Positions 1-9,105 of a stretch of DNA of 64,000 nucleotides are shown piece by piece; position 1 is the stretch's first letter, and each line of letters opens with the position of its first letter. Location of the stretch: NCBI RefSeq assembly GCF_014193255.1, contig NZ_JACHZB010000003.1, positions 558,001 through 622,000 of the forward strand, written 5' to 3'. The position numbers and the translations under genes were made by a program. Under the pieces are notes generated by a model. That model was given only the letters and a program-made list of their open reading frames with translations, ran no database searches and was not told the origin of the DNA. Origin of the DNA: Rhizobium sp. BK196. GTDB taxonomy: Bacteria; Pseudomonadota; Alphaproteobacteria; Rhizobiales; Rhizobiaceae.

Positions 1-719
1 TGTTTCGCGATCTGATCCCGCTGCTGGCCGATCGTTACCATATTATCGCACCCGACCTTCCAGGCTTCGGCCAGTCGGACGATCCCGCGGTCAACAGCTT
101 CGACAGCATTGCAGACACGATCGACCGCTTCACAGAGATCGTCGGCTTCGATCGCTACGCAGTCTATGTCTTCGACTATGGCGCTCCGACCGGCTTCCGC
201 CTGGCTGTGAAGCACCCAGAGCGGATCACGGGCATCATCTCGCAGAATGGCAATGCCTATGTCGATGGCCTCAGCGATGCATGGAACCCGGTGCAGGCCT
301 ATTGGCAGGACGCCAGCGCAGAAAACCGCGCCGTGCTGAAGGCGTTCCTCGGGCCGGAAACGACGATCTGGCAGTATACGCATGGCGTTGCCGATACGAC
401 CAGGAATTCGCCCGACGGTTACTCGCTCGACAATTTCTACCTCTCGCGACCAGGCGCGGAAGACGTACAGCTCGATTTGATGGGCGACTACAAGAGCAAT
501 GTGGCGCTCTACCCGACCTTCCAGAACTATTTCCGGACCCACAGGCCGCGCTTCCTCGCCGTTTGGGGCAAGAACGATCCCTTCTTCCTGCCGCCGGGCG
601 CGGAAGCCTTCGCCCGCGATATTCCTGACGCCACGATCAAGTTCTTCGATACGGGCCATTTCGCGCTCGAAACACATGCGGACGAGATTGCCGCTGCGAT
701 CCGCGATTTCCTCGGCTGA
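1..719 (+). CDS. Alpha/beta hydrolase with Asp nucleophile (5'-truncated)
   Basis: The reading frame is open from the left edge (first full codon at position 3) to TGA at 717-719, so the start lies outside the window; 238 residues are visible. The fold is alpha/beta hydrolase of the haloalkane dehalogenase/epoxide hydrolase type. The nucleophile elbow reads VFDYGAPTG, with Asp instead of Ser; the likely acid is in WGKNDPFF and the catalytic His in DTGHFALETH. Asp-Asp-His is the triad of that branch, which attacks epoxides, haloalkanes or haloacids. The substrate cannot be read from the sequence, and many database relatives carry only a generic alpha/beta hydrolase label. It converges on the glyoxalase-like gene 11 bases downstream. 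Confidence 0.85.
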   Translation, partial: FRDLIPLLADRYHIIAPDLPGFGQSDDPAVNSFDSIADTIDRFTEIVGFDRYAVYVFDYGAPTGFRLAVKHPERITGIISQNGNAYVDGLSDAWNPVQAYWQDASAENRAVLKAFLGPETTIWQYTHGVADTTRNSPDGYSLDNFYLSRPGAEDVQLDLMGDYKSNVALYPTFQNYFRTHRPRFLAVWGKNDPFFLPPGAEAFARDIPDATIKFFDTGHFALETHADEIAAAIRDFLG

Positions 720-729
720 GGTTGACTGA

Positions 730-1104
730 TTAGTCGGAAGTGACACAGAAATTGTTGCCTTCTGGATCGTTTAGCACCGTGTAATCAGCCGTCTCCCGCA
801 CGAAGGTCGCGCCCAGGGATATCAGGCGCGCGACCTCTTTTACCCGGTCGTCGGCAGCGATATCGAGATGAACGCGGTTGCGGGCCGGCCGCTCTCCCCG
901 GCGAAGATGGAAGCAGAGGCGCGTTCCTGGGCCTGCGACCATCACCACCGGGTCGGTTTCGGGTGTCAGGCCGAGCACTGCCAGGCGTGCGATTTCCTCG
1001 TCGTCGTAAGGCAGAACTGCATAGCCATCGAGCGCTTCGGCCCAGAAGCGGGCGACGCGCGAGGGCACATCGCAATCGATGACGATTTCCTTCAAACGAC
1101 CCAT
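730..1104 (-). CDS. Glyoxalase-like (VOC superfamily) protein
   Basis: This 124-residue single-domain protein shows the beta-alpha-beta-beta-beta repeat of the vicinal oxygen chelate fold. It starts MGRLKEIVIDCDVP and ends with NDPEGNNFCV, the characteristic last strand of glyoxalase/bleomycin-resistance relatives. NRVHLDIAADD in the middle is typical of the Glyoxalase_6 type, often annotated as dehydratase-like or VOC family. The metal ligands are not complete in an obvious way, so I make no enzymatic claim. The Shine-Dalgarno before the chosen ATG is weak. The gene lies alone between convergent and codirectional neighbours. Confidence 0.75.
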   Translation of the reverse strand: MGRLKEIVIDCDVPSRVARFWAEALDGYAVLPYDDEEIARLAVLGLTPETDPVVMVAGPGTRLCFHLRRGERPARNRVHLDIAADDRVKEVARLISLGATFVRETADYTVLNDPEGNNFCVTSD

Positions 1105-1110
1105 CGGTTC

Positions 1111-1254
1111 TCACGAATTGCCGGAGCGGCGCTGGACGACACGTTCAGCGACCGCGCCGCCGGCTGCGGGAAGCAGGGCGAAAAGGATCAGCTGCGGCGT
1201 TCCCGTCAGCGTCAACAGGCTGGACAGGAGGATGGCGACGAGCATTCCCGCCAT
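1111..1254 (-). pseudogene. Short membrane-protein remnant or tiny ORF
   Basis: Reading leftward, ATG at 1254 opens a 47-codon frame ending in TGA at 1111. It encodes one very hydrophobic stretch (MLVAILLSSLLTL, then LILFALLPAAGG) followed by a charged tail, AERVVQRRSGNS. This looks like the last helices and C-terminus of a transporter, for instance of the MFS type. An in-frame stop lies directly upstream and I find no Shine-Dalgarno. A decayed gene end is the simplest reading, but a genuine small membrane protein is not excluded. The stretch between 1105 and 1350 holds nothing else I can support. Confidence 0.3.
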
Positions 1255-1350
1255 CGGGCGTCAATGGAAATGAGTTCATAAGGCTCCACATGGGATGCTC
1301 TGCGGTATCGGCAATGAGCGATTGGGCGGGACCGCCTTTGGTCCGCCGAA

Positions 1351-1782
1351 TTAAGCGCTCACTTTCTTCGATGCCGGTTTGCGCGCAGTGTTCAGCGCCA
1401 CCGCCGCCTGCACCAACGCCGTCAGGGCCGCCTCGTCGATTTTCTCCCCTTCGTGAATATCGATCGCGCGGCGCGTATTGCCTTCGAGGCTGGAATTAAA
1501 GAGGTTGGACGGGTCTTCCACGGAAGCGCCCTTGGCGAAGGTCAGCTTGACGACCGCCTTATAGGTTTCGCCGGTGCAGATGATGCCGGCATGTTCCCAA
1601 ACGGGGACGCCGCGCCATTTCCACGTTTCCTCTACCTCCGGGTCAGCCTCGCGGATGATGGCCCTGATGCGGGCGAGCGTTTGGCCGCGCCAGTCGCCGA
1701 GCTCCTCGATCTTCGCATCGATGCGCTCGGAGGGAGAGGCTTCCTTCTTCTCGGTTTCCTTTTTCGTCGTCGCGGCTTTCAT
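1351..1782 (-). CDS. DUF1801 (YdhG-like) protein, second of a tandem pair
   Basis: A 143-residue soluble protein of the DUF1801 family. After a Lys/Glu-rich N-terminal tail (about residues 1-20) comes the domain, with the characteristic ETWKWRGVPVWE segment and a C-terminal helix after DIHEGEKIDEAAL. A Lys-rich tail, ARKPASKKVSA, closes it. DUF1801 proteins have an iron-chaperone-like alpha/beta fold (compare the frataxin-like YdhG group), and their biochemical role is not established. It follows the other DUF1801 gene by 13 bases on the same strand, so the two are probably cotranscribed. Confidence 0.8.
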   Translation of the reverse strand: MKAATTKKETEKKEASPSERIDAKIEELGDWRGQTLARIRAIIREADPEVEETWKWRGVPVWEHAGIICTGETYKAVVKLTFAKGASVEDPSNLFNSSLEGNTRRAIDIHEGEKIDEAALTALVQAAVALNTARKPASKKVSA

Positions 1783-1795
1783 CAGACTCTCTTCC

Positions 1796-2227
1796 TTACA
1801 TTTTCTCGCCGGGCAGCAGGCTTGCCTGTTTCACCCATGATGTAAACTGCGCCTCGTCAATCTCATCCTGTTCGTGGATGTGGAAATAGCGTGTTTGCGC
1901 TGTCCTGGATTCTTCTGGCGGTACAGGCTGCAAGGCAGCGCCGCGGAAGAAGGCGACCTTCATGTATTTGTTGTAGCAATGGATGCCGAGGAACCAGCCG
2001 TCGCCCTTCACGCCGTAGAACGGCGAGTTCCATTTGACGGCCTTGTGGGCATCGGGAACGGTTTGCATGATCAACGCATCGAGGCGTCGGCCGACATCAC
2101 TTTTCCAGCCGGGCATGGCGGCGATATAGGCCTGCACCGGGCCATCGCCCTCGCCTTTGACGATCTGCGGATTGCCGCCGGATAGCAGCTTGGGCTCTGC
2201 CGGTTTGGCGGATATCTTGTTGGTCAT
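1796..2227 (-). CDS. DUF1801 (YdhG-like) protein, first of a tandem pair
   Basis: I chose ATG 2227 (MTNKISAKPAEPK) over a longer open frame because GGGGAGGT sits just upstream of it and the extra N-terminus is low-complexity read-through. The resulting 143-residue protein has the DUF1801 core: VKWNSPFYGVKGDGWF resembles the ETWKWRGVPVWE stretch of its neighbour, and the C-terminal FHIHEQDEIDEAQFTSWV matches the neighbour's DIHEGEKIDEAALTALV. The two are therefore diverged paralogues of equal length. The gene is divergent from the ABC-F gene at 2393, with about 165 bases between them for both promoters. Confidence 0.8.
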   Translation of the reverse strand: MTNKISAKPAEPKLLSGGNPQIVKGEGDGPVQAYIAAMPGWKSDVGRRLDALIMQTVPDAHKAVKWNSPFYGVKGDGWFLGIHCYNKYMKVAFFRGAALQPVPPEESRTAQTRYFHIHEQDEIDEAQFTSWVKQASLLPGEKM

Positions 2228-2392
2228 AGGCACCTCCCCTTGGTGATAATAAGAAAGGATGTCTCGATTTCCAGTCGTGCGTAATGGACACAGGCTGCAA
2301 AGATCACAGCTTGATGACGCGGAAAACCTGCGACACGGCGGCGAACCCGTGGCATAAGGACGCCAAAATTCTCCCAAGCTTCCGCGTTAGAC

Positions 2393-4011
<1,619 letters not shown>

Positions 4012-4015
<4 letters not shown>

Positions 4016-4968
4016 GATCTAGCGAAGGCGTCTACACCGGTCAGTTCCGCCGAGAGCGCCCAGAGCCGGGCCGCCTCATCCGGATCGACGGCATAGGCGC
4101 GCACGCGGGTTTCCGCACCGTCATCGGAGATGACGGAGACATCGCAGTCTGCGCAATAGAGGCCGCCGAGCCCTTCGAGCTGCGGCGAGGTTGCAGCCCA
4201 GACCTGTGTGGCGGCACCCTGTTCTGGGGTCTTGAAACTCGGGTCGGCGGCATTGCCTTCGGCATCGATCCAGCCGGCGGCGACCATGTCCTCTTTCTGC
4301 AAATGGCGCTGCAGCGGCGTCAGGATCTTGCCGGGATGCAGCGAGAAGGCGCGTATGCCGGCATCCCTGCCCATCCTGTCGAGATGCACTGCAAAGAGCG
4401 CGTTCGCGGTCTTCGACTGTCCATAGGCCTGCCACCGGTCATAACCCTCCGAGAACTGGATGTCGTTCCAGCGGATAGGCGTAATGCCATGCGCACCGGA
4501 GGAGACGGCAACCACACGGGCTCCGCTTGCAATCGCCAGCCAGATACGGTTGATGAGCGCGAAATGGCCGAGATGATTGGTGGCGAACTGCGCCTCCCAG
4601 CCTGGACCCACCCTTGTCTCAGGGCAGGCCATGATGCCGGCGTTGTTGATGATAATGTCGGCCTTGCGGCCGGAAGCGACGAAACGCTCGGCAAACTGCC
4701 GCACACTTTCGAGATCGGAAAGATCGAGCCTGTCGACCTCGACATTGGCGACGCCGGAGAGCGCCTTGGCCGCCGCTTCCGGCTGACGCGCGCCGACCAG
4801 CACATGGGCGCCCGCCCGCGACAACGCTTTCGTGGTCTCCAGCCCAAGGCCGGAATGGCCGCCGGTGACGATTGCCAGTTTGCCCGTGAGGTCGATGCCG
4901 GCGAGCACGTCGTCGGCCGTCGAACGGGCGCCGAACCCGGAGCCGATCGGGTGTTGCGCGTTTTCCAT
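4012..4968 (-). CDS. Short-chain dehydrogenase/reductase, paralogue A
   Basis: I chose ATG 4968 (MENAQHPIGSGFG) because AAGGAGAC precedes it; the longer frame has no such signal. The 318-residue protein shows the NAD(P)-binding TGGHSGLGLE and NNAG, plus the catalytic YGQSK (YxxxK) of classical/extended SDRs. It belongs to the retinol-dehydrogenase/WW-oxidoreductase-like group. A divergent AraC-type gene begins 100 bases away and probably controls it. An almost identical layout recurs at 26824-28916, where the SDR shares the start pattern PIGSGFGA-ST. The substrate is unknown. Confidence 0.9.
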
Positions 4969-4972
4969 TGAT

Positions 4973-4998
4973 GTCTCCTTTTGCTTTCTGTCGGAGAC
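4973..4998 (-). promoter_or_regulatory. Inverted repeat covering the SDR Shine-Dalgarno
   Basis: In gene orientation GTCTCC (4998-4993) is followed by a 14-base loop and GGAGAC (4978-4973), which is also the Shine-Dalgarno of the SDR gene four bases before its ATG. The RNA could fold to hide the ribosome-binding site, or the DNA could be an operator for the neighbouring AraC regulator. The paralogous SDR at 26824 has the same arrangement with a longer stem. Confidence 0.4.
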
Positions 4999-5068
4999 TA
5001 ATGCGGTGACGGCCATACGATCTATGCGTTAAAGTCCATGAGATGTTTGCGATCGTCCGGATTTCCGC

Positions 5069-5995
5069 ATGAGTTCCGTTTCCATGGATCCCCTCTCCGA
5101 TGTGCTGGCGCTGTTAAAGCTCAAGAGTTATGTCTCGGTCGGGCTCGACGCCGGTCGCGACTGGGCGATCGATTTTCCGCCGCCGCAGGGCATCAAGTTC
5201 AATGCCGTGCTGTCGGGCAGTTGCTGGCTGGAGATGGATGGTATCGCTGAACCTATCCGGCTGGAGGAAGGCGATTGTTTTCTGCTGACGCAAAGCCGGC
5301 CCTTCCGGATGATGAGCGATCGCGGCCTGCCGACGATCCCGGCCCATGACATCTATGCGCATGCGAAGGACGGGATTGCCACCTGCAACGGCGGCGGCGC
5401 CTTCTTCCTGGTCGGCAGCCGCTTCGGCTTTGCCGGCGTCGGCGCGGACCTGCTTGTCGGCATGTTGCCGCCGCTTGTCCATATCAGCCAGCATTCGGAG
5501 CAAGCCTCGGTCTTGCGTTTTGCCATCGACCAGATGGCACGGGAACTGCGCGGCCGGCATCCCGGGGGCTTCCTGATGACCGAACATCTTGCGCATATCA
5601 TGCTGATGCAGATCCTGCGGCTCTATCTTTCAGCACCTGAGACGGAGGGCACGGGCTGGCTCTTCGCGCTCGCCGACCGGCAGATCGGCATGGCGATCGG
5701 CGCCATGCATGCCGAGCCGGCGCGGCGCTGGACGCTGCGGCAGCTTGCTGCCCTGACCGGCATGTCGCGCTCCTCCTTCGCCGAGCGTTTCAAGGAAAAA
5801 GTCGGCAGCGCGCCAATGGATTATCTCACACGCTGGCGTATGATGCTGGCGGGTGAGCGGCTGGCAAACAGTCGCGAGCCGATCGGAACGATTGCGCTTT
5901 CGCTGGGCTATGAGTCGGAAAGTGCCTTCAGTACCGCCTTCAAGCGTGTGATGGCGCGCTCGCCGCGGCAATACGGCCGAGACGCAGCAGGATAA
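5069..5995 (+). CDS. AraC family regulator divergent from SDR A
   Basis: A 308-residue transcription factor with an N-terminal cupin-type ligand domain of the AraC_binding_2 kind (about residues 10-190). Its C-terminal AraC/XylS domain has two helix-turn-helices: LRQLAALTGMSRSSFAERFK, then IALSLGYESESAFSTAFKR followed by SPRQYGR. An in-frame ATG at 5084 (MDPLSDVL) aligns better with the start of the paralogue at 27891 and may be the true start, since neither ATG has a strong Shine-Dalgarno. By position it most likely activates the divergent SDR gene, perhaps in response to the SDR's substrate. Confidence 0.9.
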   Translation: MSSVSMDPLSDVLALLKLKSYVSVGLDAGRDWAIDFPPPQGIKFNAVLSGSCWLEMDGIAEPIRLEEGDCFLLTQSRPFRMMSDRGLPTIPAHDIYAHAKDGIATCNGGGAFFLVGSRFGFAGVGADLLVGMLPPLVHISQHSEQASVLRFAIDQMARELRGRHPGGFLMTEHLAHIMLMQILRLYLSAPETEGTGWLFALADRQIGMAIGAMHAEPARRWTLRQLAALTGMSRSSFAERFKEKVGSAPMDYLTRWRMMLAGERLANSREPIGTIALSLGYESESAFSTAFKRVMARSPRQYGRDAAG

Positions 5996-6124
5996 AAGAC
6001 GCAAGCCGCGGTCTTGCAGAAACGGCAGTCGTTTCATACCTATAGAAGGAATGGTATGCGTCCGGCCCTTGCCGGCCCTCGCAGCATTCCAGGCCTTTGT
6101 GCCGCGCCTTACGAGGATGAAACC

Positions 6125-7030
6125 ATGAATATCGACAGGATCCTGCGGTCAGTTGTGGCCGTTCGCGCCTCCATCCCCGAAGATGCCTTCACCGCGAATA
6201 CGCTAGGCACCCGCCGGGAAGGCAGCGGCGTCGTCATCAGGGAAAACGGGCTGGTGCTCACCATCGGCTATCTGATCACCGAAGCAGACGAAATCTGGCT
6301 GACGCGCCATGACGGCAAGGTCGTACCCGGCCATGCTCTGGCCTATGACCAGGAAACCGGCTTCGGCCTCATTCAGGCTCTCGCCCCTCTCGAGCTGCCG
6401 GCCATCGAAATCGGCGACAAGGTGAGGACCACCGTCGGCGATGCAGTCGTCTTTGCCGATGGTCTCGGCGAATTCGTGCAGGCCCATATCGTCGCCAAGC
6501 AGGAATTTGCGGGCTACTGGGAATATCTGCTCGACGAAGCGATCTTCATCGCGCCCGCCCATCCCTCCTGGGGCGGGGCAGCACTCATCAGCGATGAAGG
6601 CAAGCTGCTCGGCATCGGCTCGCTGCGCCTGCAGATGGTGCAGGACGATGAAGTCGCCGACATCAACATGGTCGTGCCGATCAACCTCCTGCCGCCGATC
6701 CTCGACGATGTGCTCAACCGCGGCCAGATCGACCGGCCGCCGCGACCCTGGCTCGGTGCTTTTTCGGCCGAAAGCAATGGCGAAGTGGTGGTCATGAGCG
6801 TTGCTCAGGGCAGCCCGGCCGCACAGGCCGGCCTACAGCAGGGCGACGTGATCTCGGAAATTCGCGATGGCGAAGTGGACGGGCTTGCCGATTTCTACCG
6901 CAAGGTCTGGAAGAGCGGCCCGGCAGGGTCGGAAATTCCCATGCGTGTGCTGAGGAACGGCCGCGAAGCCTGGCTGCGCATCAAATCAGCCGATCGCAAC
7001 AGCTTCCTCAAAAAGCCGCTGATGCAATAA
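6125..7030 (+). CDS. HtrA-like pseudoprotease with PDZ domain
   Basis: The 301-residue protein has a trypsin-like double barrel (about 1-200) and a PDZ domain (about 208-287, with SPAAQAGLQQGDVI), like a short DegP/HtrA. All three catalytic positions appear lost. Where DegP has LTNNHVI this protein has LTIGYLI (Tyr49 for His); TGFGLIQ replaces TDLAVLK (Gly79 for Asp); and PSWGGAAL replaces GNSGGALV (Trp149 for Ser). There is no signal peptide, so a cytoplasmic, non-proteolytic scaffold or binding role is more likely than proteolysis. ATG 6125 has GAGG upstream; ATG 6056 after GAAGGA is an alternative adding 23 residues. Confidence 0.85.
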   Translation: MNIDRILRSVVAVRASIPEDAFTANTLGTRREGSGVVIRENGLVLTIGYLITEADEIWLTRHDGKVVPGHALAYDQETGFGLIQALAPLELPAIEIGDKVRTTVGDAVVFADGLGEFVQAHIVAKQEFAGYWEYLLDEAIFIAPAHPSWGGAALISDEGKLLGIGSLRLQMVQDDEVADINMVVPINLLPPILDDVLNRGQIDRPPRPWLGAFSAESNGEVVVMSVAQGSPAAQAGLQQGDVISEIRDGEVDGLADFYRKVWKSGPAGSEIPMRVLRNGREAWLRIKSADRNSFLKKPLMQ

Positions 7031-7033
7031 ATC

Positions 7034-7121
7034 AGATACAGAGCGGCGCCATTCGGCAGCGTTTAGATATAAAGCGGCGCCATCGGCGGCGTTTAAATAT
7101 AAAGCGGCGCCATTCGGCGCC
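7034..7121. repeat. Three tandem ~30-bp repeats reiterating an esterase 3' end
   Basis: Copies lie at 7034-7064, 7065-7094 and 7095-7121, sharing the core AGCGGCGCCAT-CGGC-GC and an A/T-rich joint. The third copy is the coding sequence for the last residues (RMAPLYI and stop) of the esterase on the minus strand; the other two lie beyond its stop codon and would encode nearly the same ending. GGCGCC palindromes in each copy could fold and may help terminate the converging transcripts. Confidence 0.85.
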
Positions 7122-7821
7122 AGGCACCGGCGCGGTGCGCCCTACCATCCCAGAAATGCAGCCGATGGCCGACACCCTTGCCCGCAAGCAGGCGGCTGAG
7201 ATAGCGGTTATTGTCGAGGAAGGGATCCTCGTTGCCGATCGTCAGGACGATCTCGACCTGCCGCAGCTTCTCTAGCCGCCAGTCAAAGGAAAGACCCGGC
7301 AGGAAATGGGTCGGCATGTGGAAATAGACCGTCTCGTCATAATAGCCATCGAAAAGATCGCCGAAGGACTCGACCTTCATCGTCAGGTCATAGCGCCCGG
7401 AAAAGGCCACGAGCTTGCGGAAGAGATGCGGGTGGCGGAAGACCAGGCTGGCGGCCTGGAAGGCGCCGAGGCTGCAGCCGTGGACGATGGTGCATTCGTG
7501 GCCGTTGCGGCTCTGCATCAGCGGCAGAACCTCGTTCAGCACATATTCCTCGAAAGCGATATGGCGGCGGATGCGATCGGCCGGATGGCGGCCGAAATCG
7601 TAGAAGCTCTCGCCGGCCAGACCCTCTATGCAGAAAAGTTGCAGATGACCGGCCTCGAGCTTTTCGGCGAGGCTGGCGACGATCCCGAGATGTTCATATT
7701 CCCAAAAGCGCCCTTCCCGCGTTGGGAATACCAAGACTTTGGCGCCGGCATGCCCGAACACCAGAAGCTCCATGTCACGATGGAGCCGATCGCTGTACCA
7801 GCGCAGATATTCCCGGTTCAT
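7093..7821 (-). CDS. Esterase (esterase D/PF00756-type alpha/beta hydrolase)
   Basis: A 242-residue cytoplasmic alpha/beta hydrolase. The nucleophile elbow is HGCSLGAFQA with Ser117 (GxSxG), the acid is probably in TIGNEDPF and the His in WDGRAHR. It belongs to the putative esterase family that includes S-formylglutathione hydrolase relatives and mycolyltransferase-like folds; the true ester is unknown. Its ATG overlaps the stop of the upstream acetylxylan-esterase-like gene (ATGA), so the two are translationally coupled. The last codons are part of a tandem repeat array that continues past the stop. Confidence 0.85.
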   Translation of the reverse strand: MNREYLRWYSDRLHRDMELLVFGHAGAKVLVFPTREGRFWEYEHLGIVASLAEKLEAGHLQLFCIEGLAGESFYDFGRHPADRIRRHIAFEEYVLNEVLPLMQSRNGHECTIVHGCSLGAFQAASLVFRHPHLFRKLVAFSGRYDLTMKVESFGDLFDGYYDETVYFHMPTHFLPGLSFDWRLEKLRQVEIVLTIGNEDPFLDNNRYLSRLLAGKGVGHRLHFWDGRAHRAGAWRRMAPLYI

Positions 7822-8783
7822 AGATTCCTGAAAAACCGCCCGACTCGCTCCTGCAGTGCAGCCTGTTGCACTGCACTGTCAGCATAGTCGAAATGCCCGG
7901 CATCCAGGATGAAGATTTCATTAAATTTTGATTTCGGAAGAGCGTTCGCCACCGCGAACTGACAGGGGGGTGCCACCGCCGGATCGAAGAGCGCAACAGC
8001 GGCCAGCATCGGCACGGTGATGCGGGCCGCAGCCGTTGCGGCATCGAAAAGGCGCAGCTTTTCAAAGACATCCGGATGAACCTTCGCATATTCCTGCACC
8101 GAATGGGCGCTGCCCACCGTCGGCAATGTCAGCCAGAGCTCTCGGGCGCCGAAAGTCGGTACGGTCAGATGGCCGCGTTTGATCCTGATATCGAAGGGAA
8201 TGCCGAGCGCGCCGATGCCGCCGCCGAAGCTGATGCCGCTATAGCCGATGTGGCCATCAAGCACGGGATAGAGCGACAGCAGTGTGGAAACGGCAACCCA
8301 GAGATCCTCGACGCAGCCACCGATCACGTAATGGTCGGGATCATCAATATCATGCAGAACATGGAAGGGGGCGTCAGGCGAAATCGGCGGATGAGCGCTG
8401 CGCGACATGCCGCGGAAACAGGGAAAGAGAATTGCGGCCTCCTCGACAGGAATATCGAAGTCCGGCTGATCGCGCCCGCCATAACCATGGCCGACGACGA
8501 GACCACGCTTGACCTCGCCCTTGCGGGGCGTAAGCAGCCAGCCGCCGATGCTGATATCGTCCATGGACGTGTAGACGATATCGCATACCTGCCAGTTTGG
8601 ATGGGTATGCTTGCTTGGGCTCAGGCGCGGCTCGGGCTTCACCGCCAGAGCCCTGGCATAGCGTTTCTGCCAGAAGAGATCGAATCCGGGGGGCGATTCC
8701 GGCGGGCGGATCGCCTGCAGGTCTGCAAGCGTCATGCCGTAGGTGGGATCGAAGTCGAAAGGATAGTCCGTCGGGATGCTCAT
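7818..8783 (-). CDS. Acetylxylan esterase/cephalosporin-C deacetylase family protein
   Basis: A 321-residue alpha/beta hydrolase of the AXE1 family. It shows the family N-terminus (MTLADLQAIRPPESPPGF), a GxSxG-type elbow GYSGISFGGG, an acid near AVALFDPAVAPP and a catalytic His in DAGHFDY. Members remove acetyl groups from xylo-oligosaccharides or cephalosporin C in the cytoplasm. The start is uncertain: ATG 8783 has no good Shine-Dalgarno, whereas TTG 8849 lies behind AAGGAGAGG and would add 22 residues of unusual sequence. Four-base overlap with the next esterase suggests one operon that deacylates a common compound. Confidence 0.85.
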   Translation of the reverse strand: MSIPTDYPFDFDPTYGMTLADLQAIRPPESPPGFDLFWQKRYARALAVKPEPRLSPSKHTHPNWQVCDIVYTSMDDISIGGWLLTPRKGEVKRGLVVGHGYGGRDQPDFDIPVEEAAILFPCFRGMSRSAHPPISPDAPFHVLHDIDDPDHYVIGGCVEDLWVAVSTLLSLYPVLDGHIGYSGISFGGGIGALGIPFDIRIKRGHLTVPTFGARELWLTLPTVGSAHSVQEYAKVHPDVFEKLRLFDAATAAARITVPMLAAVALFDPAVAPPCQFAVANALPKSKFNEIFILDAGHFDYADSAVQQAALQERVGRFFRNL

Positions 8784-8978
8784 GCAATGCTTGTTGCCGT
8801 GAAACCAGCCAGGGAGCAAGGCCTGCGGCCAGCTCCAGCCCACAATCAAACCGCCCTCTCCTTGAAATTGCGTGACAGCCCTGCTCGGCAGGTTTTAACT
8901 ATGATGCGCCGTCCATGCCGACTCGGGCGGCGCTCATTCGTTTTGCGTTCACTTCATCGGTCGGAGGAACCGCTTCAA

Positions 8979-9104
8979 ATGAAAATCTCTGTCAACGGCG
9001 CGGCCGCGATGATCGGCCGGAAACTCGTCCGTGCCTCGTGCGGGCACGGGATCCGCGTCCATATCGAGCATGAATTGAGCAACAGACCACCGGAGCGCAC
9101 CTGA
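8979..9104 (+). pseudogene. Stump of an NAD-dependent epimerase/dehydrogenase (denD-like) before otnK
   Basis: A 41-codon frame with a good Shine-Dalgarno (GGAGGAAC) begins MKISVNGAAAMIGRKLVR, the first strand and glycine motif of an extended SDR such as D-erythronate dehydrogenase (consensus near GAAGMIGRKL). After about 25 residues the similarity stops and the frame closes with TGA at 9102, two bases before the otnK ATG. DenD, OtnK and OtnC act in one pathway and are commonly clustered, so I infer that the dehydrogenase gene was lost by internal deletion, leaving its start in place. The stump may still couple translation into otnK. Confidence 0.6.
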
Positions 9105-9105
9105 C

